Assembly (NCBI GenBank): GCA_035283685.1
Contig: DATETJ010000004.1
Coordinates: forward strand, 1 to 64,000
DNA from: Candidatus Bathyarchaeia archaeon
Lineage (GTDB): Archaea > Thermoproteota > Bathyarchaeia > Bathyarchaeales > Bathyarchaeaceae
Reading direction: 5' to 3'
DNA length: 64,000 nt
Part shown: piece by piece, positions 42,193 through 49,521 of the stretch
How positions within the stretch are numbered: position 1 is the stretch's first letter
Layout of the letters: each line of letters opens with the position of its first letter
Program-made: the position numbers and the translations under genes
The notes under the pieces: generated by a model
Database searches by the model: none
What the model saw: the letters and a program-made list of their open reading frames with translations, nothing else
Told to the model about the DNA's origin: nothing

Positions 42193-44103
42193 TTAGAGTC
42201 GCGATTTGCCTAGTCTTTCAAGTAGCCTCTTTGTTATTGGATATTTGTTCAGGTTAACGTGTGGCAGGTATGTTGAATTAATGTACTCAGACTGAAACTC
42301 TGGATCGGCAGCTAGTTCAAAGTACTTTACTCTTTTGGATATTTCTTCAGCCCGTTCTCTCATTTCCTTTGAGGCCAGGCACATTCTTGCTCCTGTTCCT
42401 GCAGTGTTCCCCACAAAATGGATTTTCTCAATTGATATCTCTGGGTATATTCCAATTGTTCTTGCGCTCTCAGGATCTATGTAGTTTCCGAAGGCACCAG
42501 CCATGTATAGCTTGTCTATGTCGTTTTCTGTAAGGTTCATTCTTTTCATCAAGATTTCGCAGCCAGCATGCATAGCGGCCTTTGCTTTCTGCAGTTCCCT
42601 TATGTCTCCTTGTGTTATCGACAGGTCTGCATTGGTGCCCGTTTCAGTTCTCCATGCAAGCGCAAACTCCCAACCATTTTGCCCTTGCCTGAGTCTATTG
42701 GTACGTTTCGTCATTTCCTTTACGAAAGTGCCTTTGACATCGATCAGTCCAGATTTGAGTAGCTCAGCCAATGTGTCAATAAGCCCTGATCCGCATACTC
42801 CAATAGGGGCAACGTCATTTATGGTTCGGTAATTGACCTCTAATGTTTTAGGGGCGATGCTAACTTTCTCGATGGCTCCGCCTACGGCTCTCATGCCAAA
42901 CTTGATTTCCATGCCTTCAAAAGCTGGACCTGATGCGCATGAGTCAATCATCGCTGATTTCTTGTTTCCGATCGCTATTTCGGTGTTGGTTCCTATGTCT
43001 ATGTCCATTATGGTCTCATCTGACTCAAGCATCTTCACAGCCATAATGTCGGCGACACTGTCTGCTCCTACGAAACCGCCGATAATCGGCAGGAAGTGTA
43101 CATTTGCGTTGACGTGCGATTTCAAGCCTAGCTTTGAAGCATTGGTGTCAACGCCTCGCCTTAATACGGGGGGGTAGGGGGAGAAAGCTACATGACGTGG
43201 CCAAATGCCAAGAAAAAGAAGCTGCATGCAGGTGTTGCCGACAAAGCAGAGTTCATAGACTTCCTCATATTTCAAACCTGCTTTCTTGCAACATTCTTCG
43301 ATCATTTCATTAATTCCGGACACCACAGCTTTTTGAAGTTCGTTTAATGCGGTCCATCCTCCATTCATGGCGTAGGCAATTCTCGACATCACGTCTTCTC
43401 CGAATGGAATCTGGGGGTTTGCTCTAGCCACAACATCAACCACGTTGCCCTTGTTCAAATCCATTAGAAAACCAGCAAGCTTTGTGGTGCCTATGTCGAC
43501 TGCGAAACCAAAACATCGACCAGTGGTGTCTCCACGCTCAATGGCAATTACCTTGTCTCCCCACATCACAGCGGTAATAGCCCATTCTGCCTCTCTCAGA
43601 ATAATTGAAAGATCCTTGGCAATATCAAAGTCAAGAAAGCCTAGGCGACCATGCTCGTCTTTGAGTGAATCCAGAATTCTATCCTCATCCGACCGGGCAT
43701 CATGAAGTGTTGGCTTGGGCAGTTGGAGGAAGTATTTCTTTACTAGAGGGTTGAGTTCTACCGGTACTTCGATGCCCTCTGTCTGTAGTCTTTGTTTTCC
43801 AACTCTGCTCATTTCTGGAACAAGAATAGTTGATGGAAGCGTTAGCTTAGCTTGGCAAGCTAGTCTGAAATCAGTCTCGATTTCATCATTAGATAAATAA
43901 TCTAACTCTTGTTCTGTAAGCGGGTTTAATCCCTCTAGTCCCTCTTGCACTTTGACCTTACATTTTCCGCAGGTGCCTTTTCCACCGCATAGAGAAGAGA
44001 TGTCAATGCCCAGTTTTTTTGCTGCATCGATGATTGTGGTTCCGCCCGGGACTAATGTTCGCTTTCCGTAGGGCTGAAACACGACTTCGATGTATGAGGA
44101 CAA
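42193..44103 (-). CDS. Ferredoxin-ASKHA protein, corrinoid activator (RACo/RamA)-like
   Basis: 636 residues. An N-terminal [2Fe-2S] ferredoxin domain has C39, C45, C48 and C83 (SSLCGGKGTCGKCKVKV). A linker and an ASKHA ATPase-like domain follow: GFAVDIGTTKLAGFLMDL, ETIMDIDIGTNTEIAIG, GVCGSGLIDTLAEL, MAGAFGNYIDPESARTIGI. This is the DUF4445/RACo family that reductively activates corrinoid proteins using ATP. It suggests methyl-transfer or Wood-Ljungdahl C1 metabolism. No methyltransferase gene is adjacent. Start ATG 44103. Confidence 0.85.
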   Translation of the reverse strand: MSSYIEVVFQPYGKRTLVPGGTTIIDAAKKLGIDISSLCGGKGTCGKCKVKVQEGLEGLNPLTEQELDYLSNDEIETDFRLACQAKLTLPSTILVPEMSRVGKQRLQTEGIEVPVELNPLVKKYFLQLPKPTLHDARSDEDRILDSLKDEHGRLGFLDFDIAKDLSIILREAEWAITAVMWGDKVIAIERGDTTGRCFGFAVDIGTTKLAGFLMDLNKGNVVDVVARANPQIPFGEDVMSRIAYAMNGGWTALNELQKAVVSGINEMIEECCKKAGLKYEEVYELCFVGNTCMQLLFLGIWPRHVAFSPYPPVLRRGVDTNASKLGLKSHVNANVHFLPIIGGFVGADSVADIMAVKMLESDETIMDIDIGTNTEIAIGNKKSAMIDSCASGPAFEGMEIKFGMRAVGGAIEKVSIAPKTLEVNYRTINDVAPIGVCGSGLIDTLAELLKSGLIDVKGTFVKEMTKRTNRLRQGQNGWEFALAWRTETGTNADLSITQGDIRELQKAKAAMHAGCEILMKRMNLTENDIDKLYMAGAFGNYIDPESARTIGIYPEISIEKIHFVGNTAGTGARMCLASKEMRERAEEISKRVKYFELAADPEFQSEYINSTYLPHVNLNKYPITKRLLERLGKSRL

Positions 44104-44106
44104 GGG

Positions 44107-44313
44107 TCAAGTCCCTTTTTCTTCTTTTGGCTTATCTTGCGCAGAATCATCGGCTGCTTTTTCACGGTTTTTCATAAAATTGACGACTACGTCACAGCCT
44201 TCTAGCGCCAGTTTGAGGCAGATTGCCCGTACGATGCCTCTTGAGCCGCCCTTAACTAGGACTACTTTGCCTTTCAGCCTCAGCTTTGATGCTCTCCCGT
44301 CGCAGACTTCTGT
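44107..44313 (-). pseudogene. Remnant of a short-chain dehydrogenase (FabG-like) N-terminus
   Basis: A minus-strand frame without a start codon reads LKGKVVLVKGGSRGIVRAI then KLALEGCDVVVNFMKNREKA before a frayed tail and TGA (44109-44107). This is the start of an SDR enzyme, with the cofactor motif TGGSRGIGRAI altered at two places and the catalytic half missing. It ends 4 bases before the corrinoid-activator start on the same strand. Confidence 0.65.
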
Positions 44314-44420
44314 TCGTGCAGACTTAAGGCTTTGGATTTTTCTTTGTAAAGGGTAATAAAAAAATAGTTTGTTAAGAAAGCGAGGTTGAAACAGGGCGTG
44401 AAAGGTATGCTATAGTCTGT

Positions 44421-44825
44421 TTATTCCTCGGTTCCTGCTTCTTCCGTCTCTTCGGTTTCTTCCGTCTCTTCGGTCTCTTCGGTTTCTGCGGTTTCTTGGG
44501 TTTCTTCGGCTTCTTTTACTTCTGCGGTTTCGCCTTCAGCTTTAGCTTCAGCTTGACCCACCACCTCGGCTTCGCAGAATCTTCGGCTGATTCGCGTTAC
44601 GCGGATCTTGACTTTGTCGCCTGGCTTGGTGTTTGGGACGAATACAACTAAGCCTTTGATTCTTGCTATGCCTTCGCCTCTTCGGCTTGCTTCTTGGATT
44701 TCCACGTCGTATTCCTTGCCTATTTCCACTGGTTTAGGTGGGAATCTGGGACCGAAGCCTCTTCCTTCTCTTCTTCCGTAGCCTCCTCCGTAGCCTCCTC
44801 TTCGTTCTCTTCTTTCATAATCCAT
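44421..44825 (-). CDS. TRAM-domain RNA-binding protein with Gly/Arg and Glu/Thr tails
   Basis: About 134 residues from ATG 44825, preceded by GAGGTGAG. The N-terminal 25 residues are Gly/Arg/Tyr-rich (RGGYGGGYGRREGRGFG). The centre is a TRAM beta-barrel (VEIGKEYDVEIQEASRRGEG, FVPNTKPGDKVKIRVTRIS). The C-terminal 45 residues are acidic with repeated ETEE units. TRAM proteins bind tRNA/rRNA, and archaeal small TRAM proteins can act as RNA chaperones. The RGG-like and acidic tails are unusual additions. Confidence 0.85.
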   Translation of the reverse strand: MDYERRERRGGYGGGYGRREGRGFGPRFPPKPVEIGKEYDVEIQEASRRGEGIARIKGLVVFVPNTKPGDKVKIRVTRISRRFCEAEVVGQAEAKAEGETAEVKEAEETQETAETEETEETEETEETEEAGTEE

Positions 44826-44885
44826 CTTTCTCACCTCGCGTTTGGTTTACACTCTTTTTCCTTGACTTGGACTTTTTTTGCTGCG

Positions 44886-45179
44886 TCACTGGTTTATGCT
44901 GAGTTTTCCGTATCTGCCCACGTTGAGTTGGATTTCGCCTCTGAATGATGTGATGTAGCCGTTTTCAACTCGGATGTTGTCGTTGACGTTGACTTGTTCT
45001 ATTTGGTCGTTCCATAGGGTTAGTTTGATGTTGCCTGTGCCGTCGCTGATGGTTGCGTTGGCTACGCGGTACACTTGGTCTTTGTATCTTGAGATGACTT
45101 CGCGTGGGCCTGTTTTTTCTGTGACTTTGGCTTCAACTTCTACTTTTTTCATTCCGTCTTTGAGGTCCTTTATTTTCAA
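44886..45179 (-). CDS. OB-fold single-stranded nucleic-acid-binding protein (RPA-like)
   Basis: 97 residues from TTG 45179 with the strong site GGGAGGCGACTT just upstream. It matches a single RPA/SSB OB-fold: KIKDLKDGMKKVEVEAKVTE, RVANATISDGTGNIKLTLWN and VENGYITSFRGEIQLNVGRY. It probably binds ssDNA or RNA. It precedes the TRAM gene on the same strand. The 320 bases upstream (45180-45499) hold no gene I can support. Confidence 0.8.
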   Translation of the reverse strand: MKIKDLKDGMKKVEVEAKVTEKTGPREVISRYKDQVYRVANATISDGTGNIKLTLWNDQIEQVNVNDNIRVENGYITSFRGEIQLNVGRYGKLSINQ

Positions 45180-45499
45180 AAAGTCGCCTCCCTTCAGCTA
45201 AAAGGTTAGTTTTCCGCGGTTCCCTGTGCTGTTGTTGGTGAGCGTGTCGAGAAACTTATAGAGCTGTTTGCTCGTGTTTCGAGTCTTAGTTCTGCTGCTA
45301 GGCTTTTGCTTGCTTTTAGGAGCGTTTGCGGCATGTTCTTGTTTCGTCCTCGTCGCGGAAGTGAGCCTGCCAATCGGAACGTTCAAGCTTCGTCGGCAAA
45401 AGCCGCGTTTTTATGCTTGGCTCCTTATGGGCTGAGCTACGTTTGAAGGGAATTGCTGGCGCCAAATATAAGGTTTGTTGTGAACGTTTCGGGCAGAGA

Positions 45500-46010
45500 G
45501 AGGGTTAGTATGAGTGCAGAAAAAAAATTTTGCGGTGAAAGTTCCAGTTTTCTGTTTGCGTTTCGGGTTCTGTTTTTGTTTTTGAATGGCGTTTCAGGTG
45601 CTGTTTACTTTTGGTTTGTGGTGCGTTTCAACATAGTTTGTGGTGCGCTTCAATGTTGCCAAGCGTGAAGTTTGCGCATGCTGCTGTATGTTGATGTGAT
45701 GTGGCTCTGCGGAAGAGTAAATTCGGAAGAAGAAGGCGGTTTTTCCCTTTAGCCTTCTTCTAGCAATTGTGCGGCTGAAGCTGTGTGGATGTCGTCGTCA
45801 GAGTGTTCCGGGTGACATCAACGAGTCTGAAATGTTGTTTTTCGAGGTCTGTTTGGGTTCTTGTATGGTATTCTTGGCTCTGTTCATGCCCTGTGTTGCG
45901 TCAGGTTTAGGGCGTGGCTTCGTCAACGGATGGCGTTGTGGAGCTGGGTTCTGTTTCAGATGTTATTAACTTTCCCTTGGAGACCGTAATAATAACGACT
46001 TTCTGAGTGT
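45500..46010 (-). repeat. Dispersed structured repeat, copy D
   Basis: Same module order as B and C: GAGTGCAGAAAAAAAATTTT and GCGGTGAAAGTT end box, GCTTCAATGTTGCCAAGCGTG units, and core hairpin AGAAGAAGGC (45728-45737) / GCCTTCTTCT (45752-45761) with a 14-nt loop. GCTGAAGCTGTGTGGATGTC and GTCGTCAGAGTGTTCC follow, then about 130 bases collinear with copy A (reverse complement), and finally TTATTAACTTTCCC and GTAATAATAAC. It sits between OB-fold/TRAM genes and the decayed integrase. Confidence 0.75.
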
Positions 46011-46092
46011 CGGTATGTCGCTGTATACTTGGTGACGGCAAACGGTGCTGCAGTAAGTGAGAAAGATCTCTTGCTTTCTTGAGAAAATTCCT

Positions 46093-46317
46093 ATGAAGGA
46101 AGCTGGTGGGAAATTGATTGTGCAGGTTCCTGAAAGGTTCTGGAGGTTTTACAATTTGGATAGAAAGCATAAGGGTGGTTTCGATAAACGGGAACAATCT
46201 TTTGATAACGGTTGCAGGAGACATAGTCGAAGAAAAGAAATACCCCTCTTAACTGGACGAAACTACTCATTTGTTATAGTACTAACCGATGGCGCGAGTG
46301 TGAGGATGCCGCCTTAG
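46093..46317 (+). CDS. Possible small ORF upstream of integrase remnant
   Basis: 74 residues from ATG 46093: GGKLIVQVPERFWRFYNLDR then a basic, low-quality tail ending at TAG just before the integrase fragment. The good beginning and poor end suggest a decayed gene, perhaps the damaged middle of the integrase or a neighbouring element gene. Not confident that it is expressed. Confidence 0.3.
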   Translation: MKEAGGKLIVQVPERFWRFYNLDRKHKGGFDKREQSFDNGCRRHSRRKEIPLLTGRNYSFVIVLTDGASVRMPP

Positions 46318-46491
46318 GTGCTTAGGAAGTGGTATTCAACTGAATTGGGCGAGCTTGGGGTTCCCGATAGAGACGTGGATGTGTTTCAGGGTCGAGCGCC
46401 TAAAACAGTGATAGCCAGGTTCTACACAGGCAAAGAATTACAGAGGCTGAAGAGAATCTGCGATAAAGCAGGGCTAAAAGTGCTCAGCTGA
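46318..46491 (+). pseudogene. C-terminal fragment of a tyrosine integrase
   Basis: 57 residues in frame, beginning RKWYSTELGELGVPDRDVDV and including FQGRAPKTVIARFYTGKELQ and RICDKAGLKVLS. This is the end of an archaeal SSV/pNOB8-type integrase, including the nucleophile tyrosine in FYTG, with everything upstream (Arg, HxxR box) missing. A TAG stop lies directly before it. It is the relic of an older integrated element, consistent with the tRNA-Gln 3' fragment 1.5 kb away. Confidence 0.65.
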
Positions 46492-46528
46492 CCCCATTTT
46501 TTAGAGTATAGAAACTTATGAAACGTGG

Positions 46529-47701
46529 TCAAGACTTAAAGGGAGGGTGTAATTTCAAGTGAATTTTTCTCTTACGCCTCAAAATAATGATAGTCATTAT
46601 TGCGATTGTTGCGAAGGCTATTGTCCCACCTATGAGGAGTATTTTCCATGTGGGTTCACCGTAAAGGTTTGGAAACGTTACGGGTTCGCCGCCGGATGGG
46701 TTACTGGCTGTCGGAGCTTTATATGATGCTTCTAAGCCGAAATTTGGGTCATGTGTTAGAGTTTTGTTAACATGAGGGTAGCTTAATTGAATTCCGACGG
46801 CAGCGCTGAAACCATACGTCGGAGAGAAGTGCTGATATCCACGTTCAATCCATGGAACAACGGCGCCAACAGGCGTGGTTGTTGAGTTGTCTATTTTGAG
46901 CATCCCACCAAAATCAAAGAAACCTTTAACTTGGTCGTTGGCTGCCAAGAAAATCGTGGTTGAATTGAGCTTGTGCTGATCGTTTACAGAGTCGACCTCA
47001 AGCTTTTCCTGGTTATTCAGCACTTCAACACTTTCATTTTCCTCAGACGTATAGCGCATTGAGAACTCAATGAACAGGCGCGACGTTTCGTTTTTTGATG
47101 CGAAGTTTTCCATATCGAAATCCGTTTTTAGGCTTCCGTTGAGCGGTGAGTAATGGAACGTGTATTCTATGGGTACGAGCACCTCCTTCTCGGGCCATGG
47201 GTGTGAGAGCCCGGCGGACCCCTTTATCGACCATTCGCAGACGACATTACCGCCAGCATCGCTACGAGTTGTTACGTTGGTGATTTCTGAAAACCAAAAG
47301 TTCTTGTAATAGGCGAAAACGGTTTCATTCAGAGCGTTGCTATACGGACTTGACACCCACTCCGAGTAAGTGTAGTCAAAATATCCGTTTTCAATGGTGT
47401 CTGCATACTCCCACAATTCAACAGGCAATATGTATTCGATGGCATAACGCCCTGTATTGTTAACGAAAGCCACTCGTTGAGGTTCTTCAAGTTCAGAAAA
47501 CTCAAACCTGAAGGACAGGTTCCCGTGGGGCGTAGCGCTGTTAATGAAATATCCGACATTTGTTTGAGTCACTTTCAGCCAATCATTTTCCTCGGCGGCA
47601 AGTGTTTGTTGAAAAGGTATCGAAATTACACTTGCAATTAAGTAGATATAAAGAACAGGGCGCCAAGCAACCTTGTATCTTGGTCGGCTCATTAAACGCA
47701 A
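46529..47701 (-). CDS. Secreted cell-surface protein with C-terminal membrane anchor
   Basis: 390 residues. A signal peptide (VLYIYLIASVISIPFQQTLA, about residues 16-35) is followed by a large beta-rich domain. Several Asn-x-Ser/Thr sites (NETV, NATT-like NVTT, NGSL, NETS, NESV, NSTT) suggest N-glycosylation. The C-terminus has ILLIGGTIAFATIAIMTIII and a basic RRKRKIHLKL stop-transfer. A TATA box TTTAAATAAG lies about 31 bases upstream. Family unknown; membrane-anchored surface protein by topology. Confidence 0.7.
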   Translation of the reverse strand: MRLMSRPRYKVAWRPVLYIYLIASVISIPFQQTLAAEENDWLKVTQTNVGYFINSATPHGNLSFRFEFSELEEPQRVAFVNNTGRYAIEYILPVELWEYADTIENGYFDYTYSEWVSSPYSNALNETVFAYYKNFWFSEITNVTTRSDAGGNVVCEWSIKGSAGLSHPWPEKEVLVPIEYTFHYSPLNGSLKTDFDMENFASKNETSRLFIEFSMRYTSEENESVEVLNNQEKLEVDSVNDQHKLNSTTIFLAANDQVKGFFDFGGMLKIDNSTTTPVGAVVPWIERGYQHFSPTYGFSAAVGIQLSYPHVNKTLTHDPNFGLEASYKAPTASNPSGGEPVTFPNLYGEPTWKILLIGGTIAFATIAIMTIIILRRKRKIHLKLHPPFKS

Positions 47702-47877
47702 GGTCGATCTAATATCAAACCAATTTCCCCTTATTTAAAGGGTAGTAAGTGCGCTGGAAGAAGGGCAGTCGAACGATTTTTCCAAATTTGGTAAACTTTT
47801 GATTGTTTTAGGAAGCGGAAGATGCCGAGCATTTTGCCAGAAAAGGTAGACTTTGGTCGCGCGCGCTAACAAAAGAG

Positions 47878-48015
47878 TTAATCTTCTCTTTGCACGAGGT
47901 AGAACAAGTTCTCATCTGGATCCGCAAATATGGCTGCGTAGCCGCCCCAGTACTGCTTTTTAGGTGCTTCAACAAAGTTGACACCCTTATCATACCAAAC
48001 CAGCCTCAGAATCAA
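47878..48015 (-). pseudogene. Truncated VOC/glyoxalase-family C-terminus
   Basis: A frame without start codon reads LVWYDKGVNFVEAPKKQYWG then GYAAIFADPDENLFYLVQRE and TAA (47880-47878). This is the last 40 residues of a vicinal oxygen chelate protein (the GVxFVEAP ... WGGYAAxFxDPDGN pattern). The upstream part is replaced by the tRNA-Gln fragment, whose 3' end lies 6 bases away. The break is likely a recombination junction. Confidence 0.7.
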
Positions 48016-48021
48016 AAACAA

Positions 48022-48093
48022 TGGTAGCCCGGGAGAGATTCGAACTCTCGTCAGCGGGTCCAGAGCCTGTCATTCTTGCTACTTACTACGGCT
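48022..48093 (-). pseudogene. tRNA-Gln(CUG) pseudogene: intact 3' half with CCA, degenerate 5' half
   Basis: From the anticodon loop CTCTGGA onward (48065 down to 48022) the sequence is a good tRNA-Gln: CCCGC, TGAC, GAGAG-TTCGAAT-CTCTC, CCGGGCT-A-CCA. Upstream, ACAGG pairs badly with CCCGC, no D-arm forms and the 5' acceptor AGCCCGG is absent (only AGCC). This is what an attachment site looks like after integration, where only the tRNA 3' part is duplicated. Confidence 0.6.
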
Positions 48094-48096
48094 AGC

Positions 48097-48288
48097 CTGA
48101 AGAAAGGCATAGAATACGCTGTCCACCAGATACGCAACAAGAAAGTTAACCCAGACACCAAACTACGCTAGATGCGCAGCCTAACCCGTCAAGTAGAAGC
48201 CCTAGTAAAAGTCGCCCAAGCCATAGACAACATAGAAAGCAGATCAACACACGACTTCACTAGTCGCTCGAAAATAGACGGCACATGA
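48097..48288 (+). pseudogene. Decayed reading frame with internal TAG
   Basis: An open frame without its beginning reads KKGIEYAVHQIRNKKVNPD, then TAG at 48169-48171, then MRSLTRQVEALVKVAQAIDN to TGA 48288. The two parts have coherent amphipathic helices and continuous frame. They look like one gene with a nonsense mutation and lost 5' end, adjacent to the tRNA-Gln fragment. The last 38 codons could be translated from the ATG after the TAG. Confidence 0.35.
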
Positions 48289-48297
48289 AACCGTGCT

Positions 48298-48648
48298 TCA
48301 ACGCTGTTTCGAAGTAGCTTCCTTGATTCTTTCAGCCCATTTCTCGTTATCATCTATGCTCAGGACAATTCTCGTGTAGGACTCATGCTCCAACTCAAGC
48401 ACCAAAACACCCTTCTCCGTTACATACCAGAACTCTCTGCCTCTGGGCGTATGGTAAGTCCCCGCCTTTATCACCCCTGGCAGATGCGTTCCAGGAGCTC
48501 TTACTTCTCTCCAGCCTGTCCGGTGAGCCTCAGTCCCAACTTTTACAATGTTTTCCAACGGGATTTCAAACCCGCCTCTGATGGCTAAGACTTTCTCCAA
48601 GTCTCCGAGGTCTATTCTTAATTTTCCGTCGGAAATTTCTAATTTCAA
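48298..48648 (-). CDS. PH-like-domain hypothetical protein
   Basis: 116 residues, soluble and beta-rich. The N-terminus KLEISDGKLRIDLGDLEKVL, the middle RAPGTHLPGVIKAGTYHTPR and the strand VLVLELEHESYTRIVLSIDD resemble a widespread small bacterial/archaeal PH-like (bPH) family, often annotated as hypothetical. Start ATG 48648. No operon partners. Function unknown. Confidence 0.6.
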   Translation of the reverse strand: MKLEISDGKLRIDLGDLEKVLAIRGGFEIPLENIVKVGTEAHRTGWREVRAPGTHLPGVIKAGTYHTPRGREFWYVTEKGVLVLELEHESYTRIVLSIDDNEKWAERIKEATSKQR

Positions 48649-48717
48649 TTCGTTCTCCCGAGCAACACTATATTCCAGATTCTCACATGTACTAACTTGA
48701 AGCCAACTACAGAATTT

Positions 48718-48804
48718 CTACTTGTATCTTTCACGTCTCTTCTCGCGCTTCCGCTTTTCCCTGCGCATCCGTTTCCGCTTTGATTTCCCCTTCGTTTCAA
48801 GCAA
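48718..48804 (-). CDS. Tiny highly basic peptide, eL41-like candidate
   Basis: From TTG 48804 (AGGGG directly upstream) a 28-residue frame includes SKRKRMRREKRKREKRRERY and ends at TAG. The KR-x-RMRR-x-KRKR pattern and size recall ribosomal protein eL41, a 25-residue single helix. The spacing of the ribosome site is tight and the composition alone could mislead. Confidence 0.35.
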   Translation of the reverse strand: MLETKGKSKRKRMRREKRKREKRRERYK

Positions 48805-48862
48805 GCCCCTGAACGGTCATAGTAGACTTTACGCAGAATAGCTGTATGTTCACTTTTAAGCG

Positions 48863-49501
48863 TTACTCGATAGTGGCGTGACGACTTCGCAAGTCATTTT
48901 CATCTTTCTTCATACGGTACATGAGTTCGACGATTAAGCCGTCTAGAAACACCATGCAATTGTTTTCAAACACGCTTCCCAACGGACTGAGAGGCTCGCG
49001 TTCACCCAGAATCTGACGCGCCAGATAGTCTTCTTCACGCGGCCAACCCATCTTAGTTCTCCCTTTCACCAACACCAATTGATCCGCCATCTGCCCAAGC
49101 TGAGACTCCATGTACGAAGTGATCGCCACAACCCTTGCACCAATATCCTTAGCAGCGCCCGCAGCACTCACAACCAACTTAGTCATACCCGTGCCCGAGA
49201 TGGCAATGACCAAGTCGTCTTTTCCAGCCGCCGGAGTTATGGTTTCGCCCAAGAAGTAGACATTGAAACCCAAATTCATGAGGCGCAATGCAAAGGCGCG
49301 TCCAACAAACCCGCTTCGACCCATGCCCACAACAAAAATCTTCTTGTCCAGGGCGTCTAGAAGCAGTTGTATCATTCTTTCAACTTGGCTTTCATCCATT
49401 TCATCTATGGCTCTTTTGGCGCCTGAGAGAATTTCCTCTACCGCCGCCTTCAACCATTTCACGCCGACTCGCCTCGGGAAGCGAATACTCCTTTTAGACA
49501 T
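48863..49501 (-). CDS. SIS-domain protein, probable 6-phospho-3-hexuloisomerase
   Basis: 212 residues. The SIS signature is KIFVVGMGRSGFVGRAFALR with LMNLGFNVYFLGETITPAAG and LVIAISGTGMTKLVVSAAG. GRTKMGWPREEDY follows and is typical of the hexuloisomerase (PHI) branch. The enzyme turns 6-phospho-3-hexulose into fructose-6-P. In archaea the reverse ribulose-monophosphate route supplies pentoses. No hexulose-phosphate synthase gene is adjacent. Start ATG 49501. Confidence 0.85.
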   Translation of the reverse strand: MSKRSIRFPRRVGVKWLKAAVEEILSGAKRAIDEMDESQVERMIQLLLDALDKKIFVVGMGRSGFVGRAFALRLMNLGFNVYFLGETITPAAGKDDLVIAISGTGMTKLVVSAAGAAKDIGARVVAITSYMESQLGQMADQLVLVKGRTKMGWPREEDYLARQILGEREPLSPLGSVFENNCMVFLDGLIVELMYRMKKDENDLRSRHATIE

Positions 49502-49521
49502 CTAAAAATCTTGCGGTGGAA

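Noticed and set aside
48022-48093. Functional tRNA-Gln with introns
   Set aside because: The 5' acceptor half and D-arm cannot be restored by any simple splice; only the 3' part is tRNA-like.
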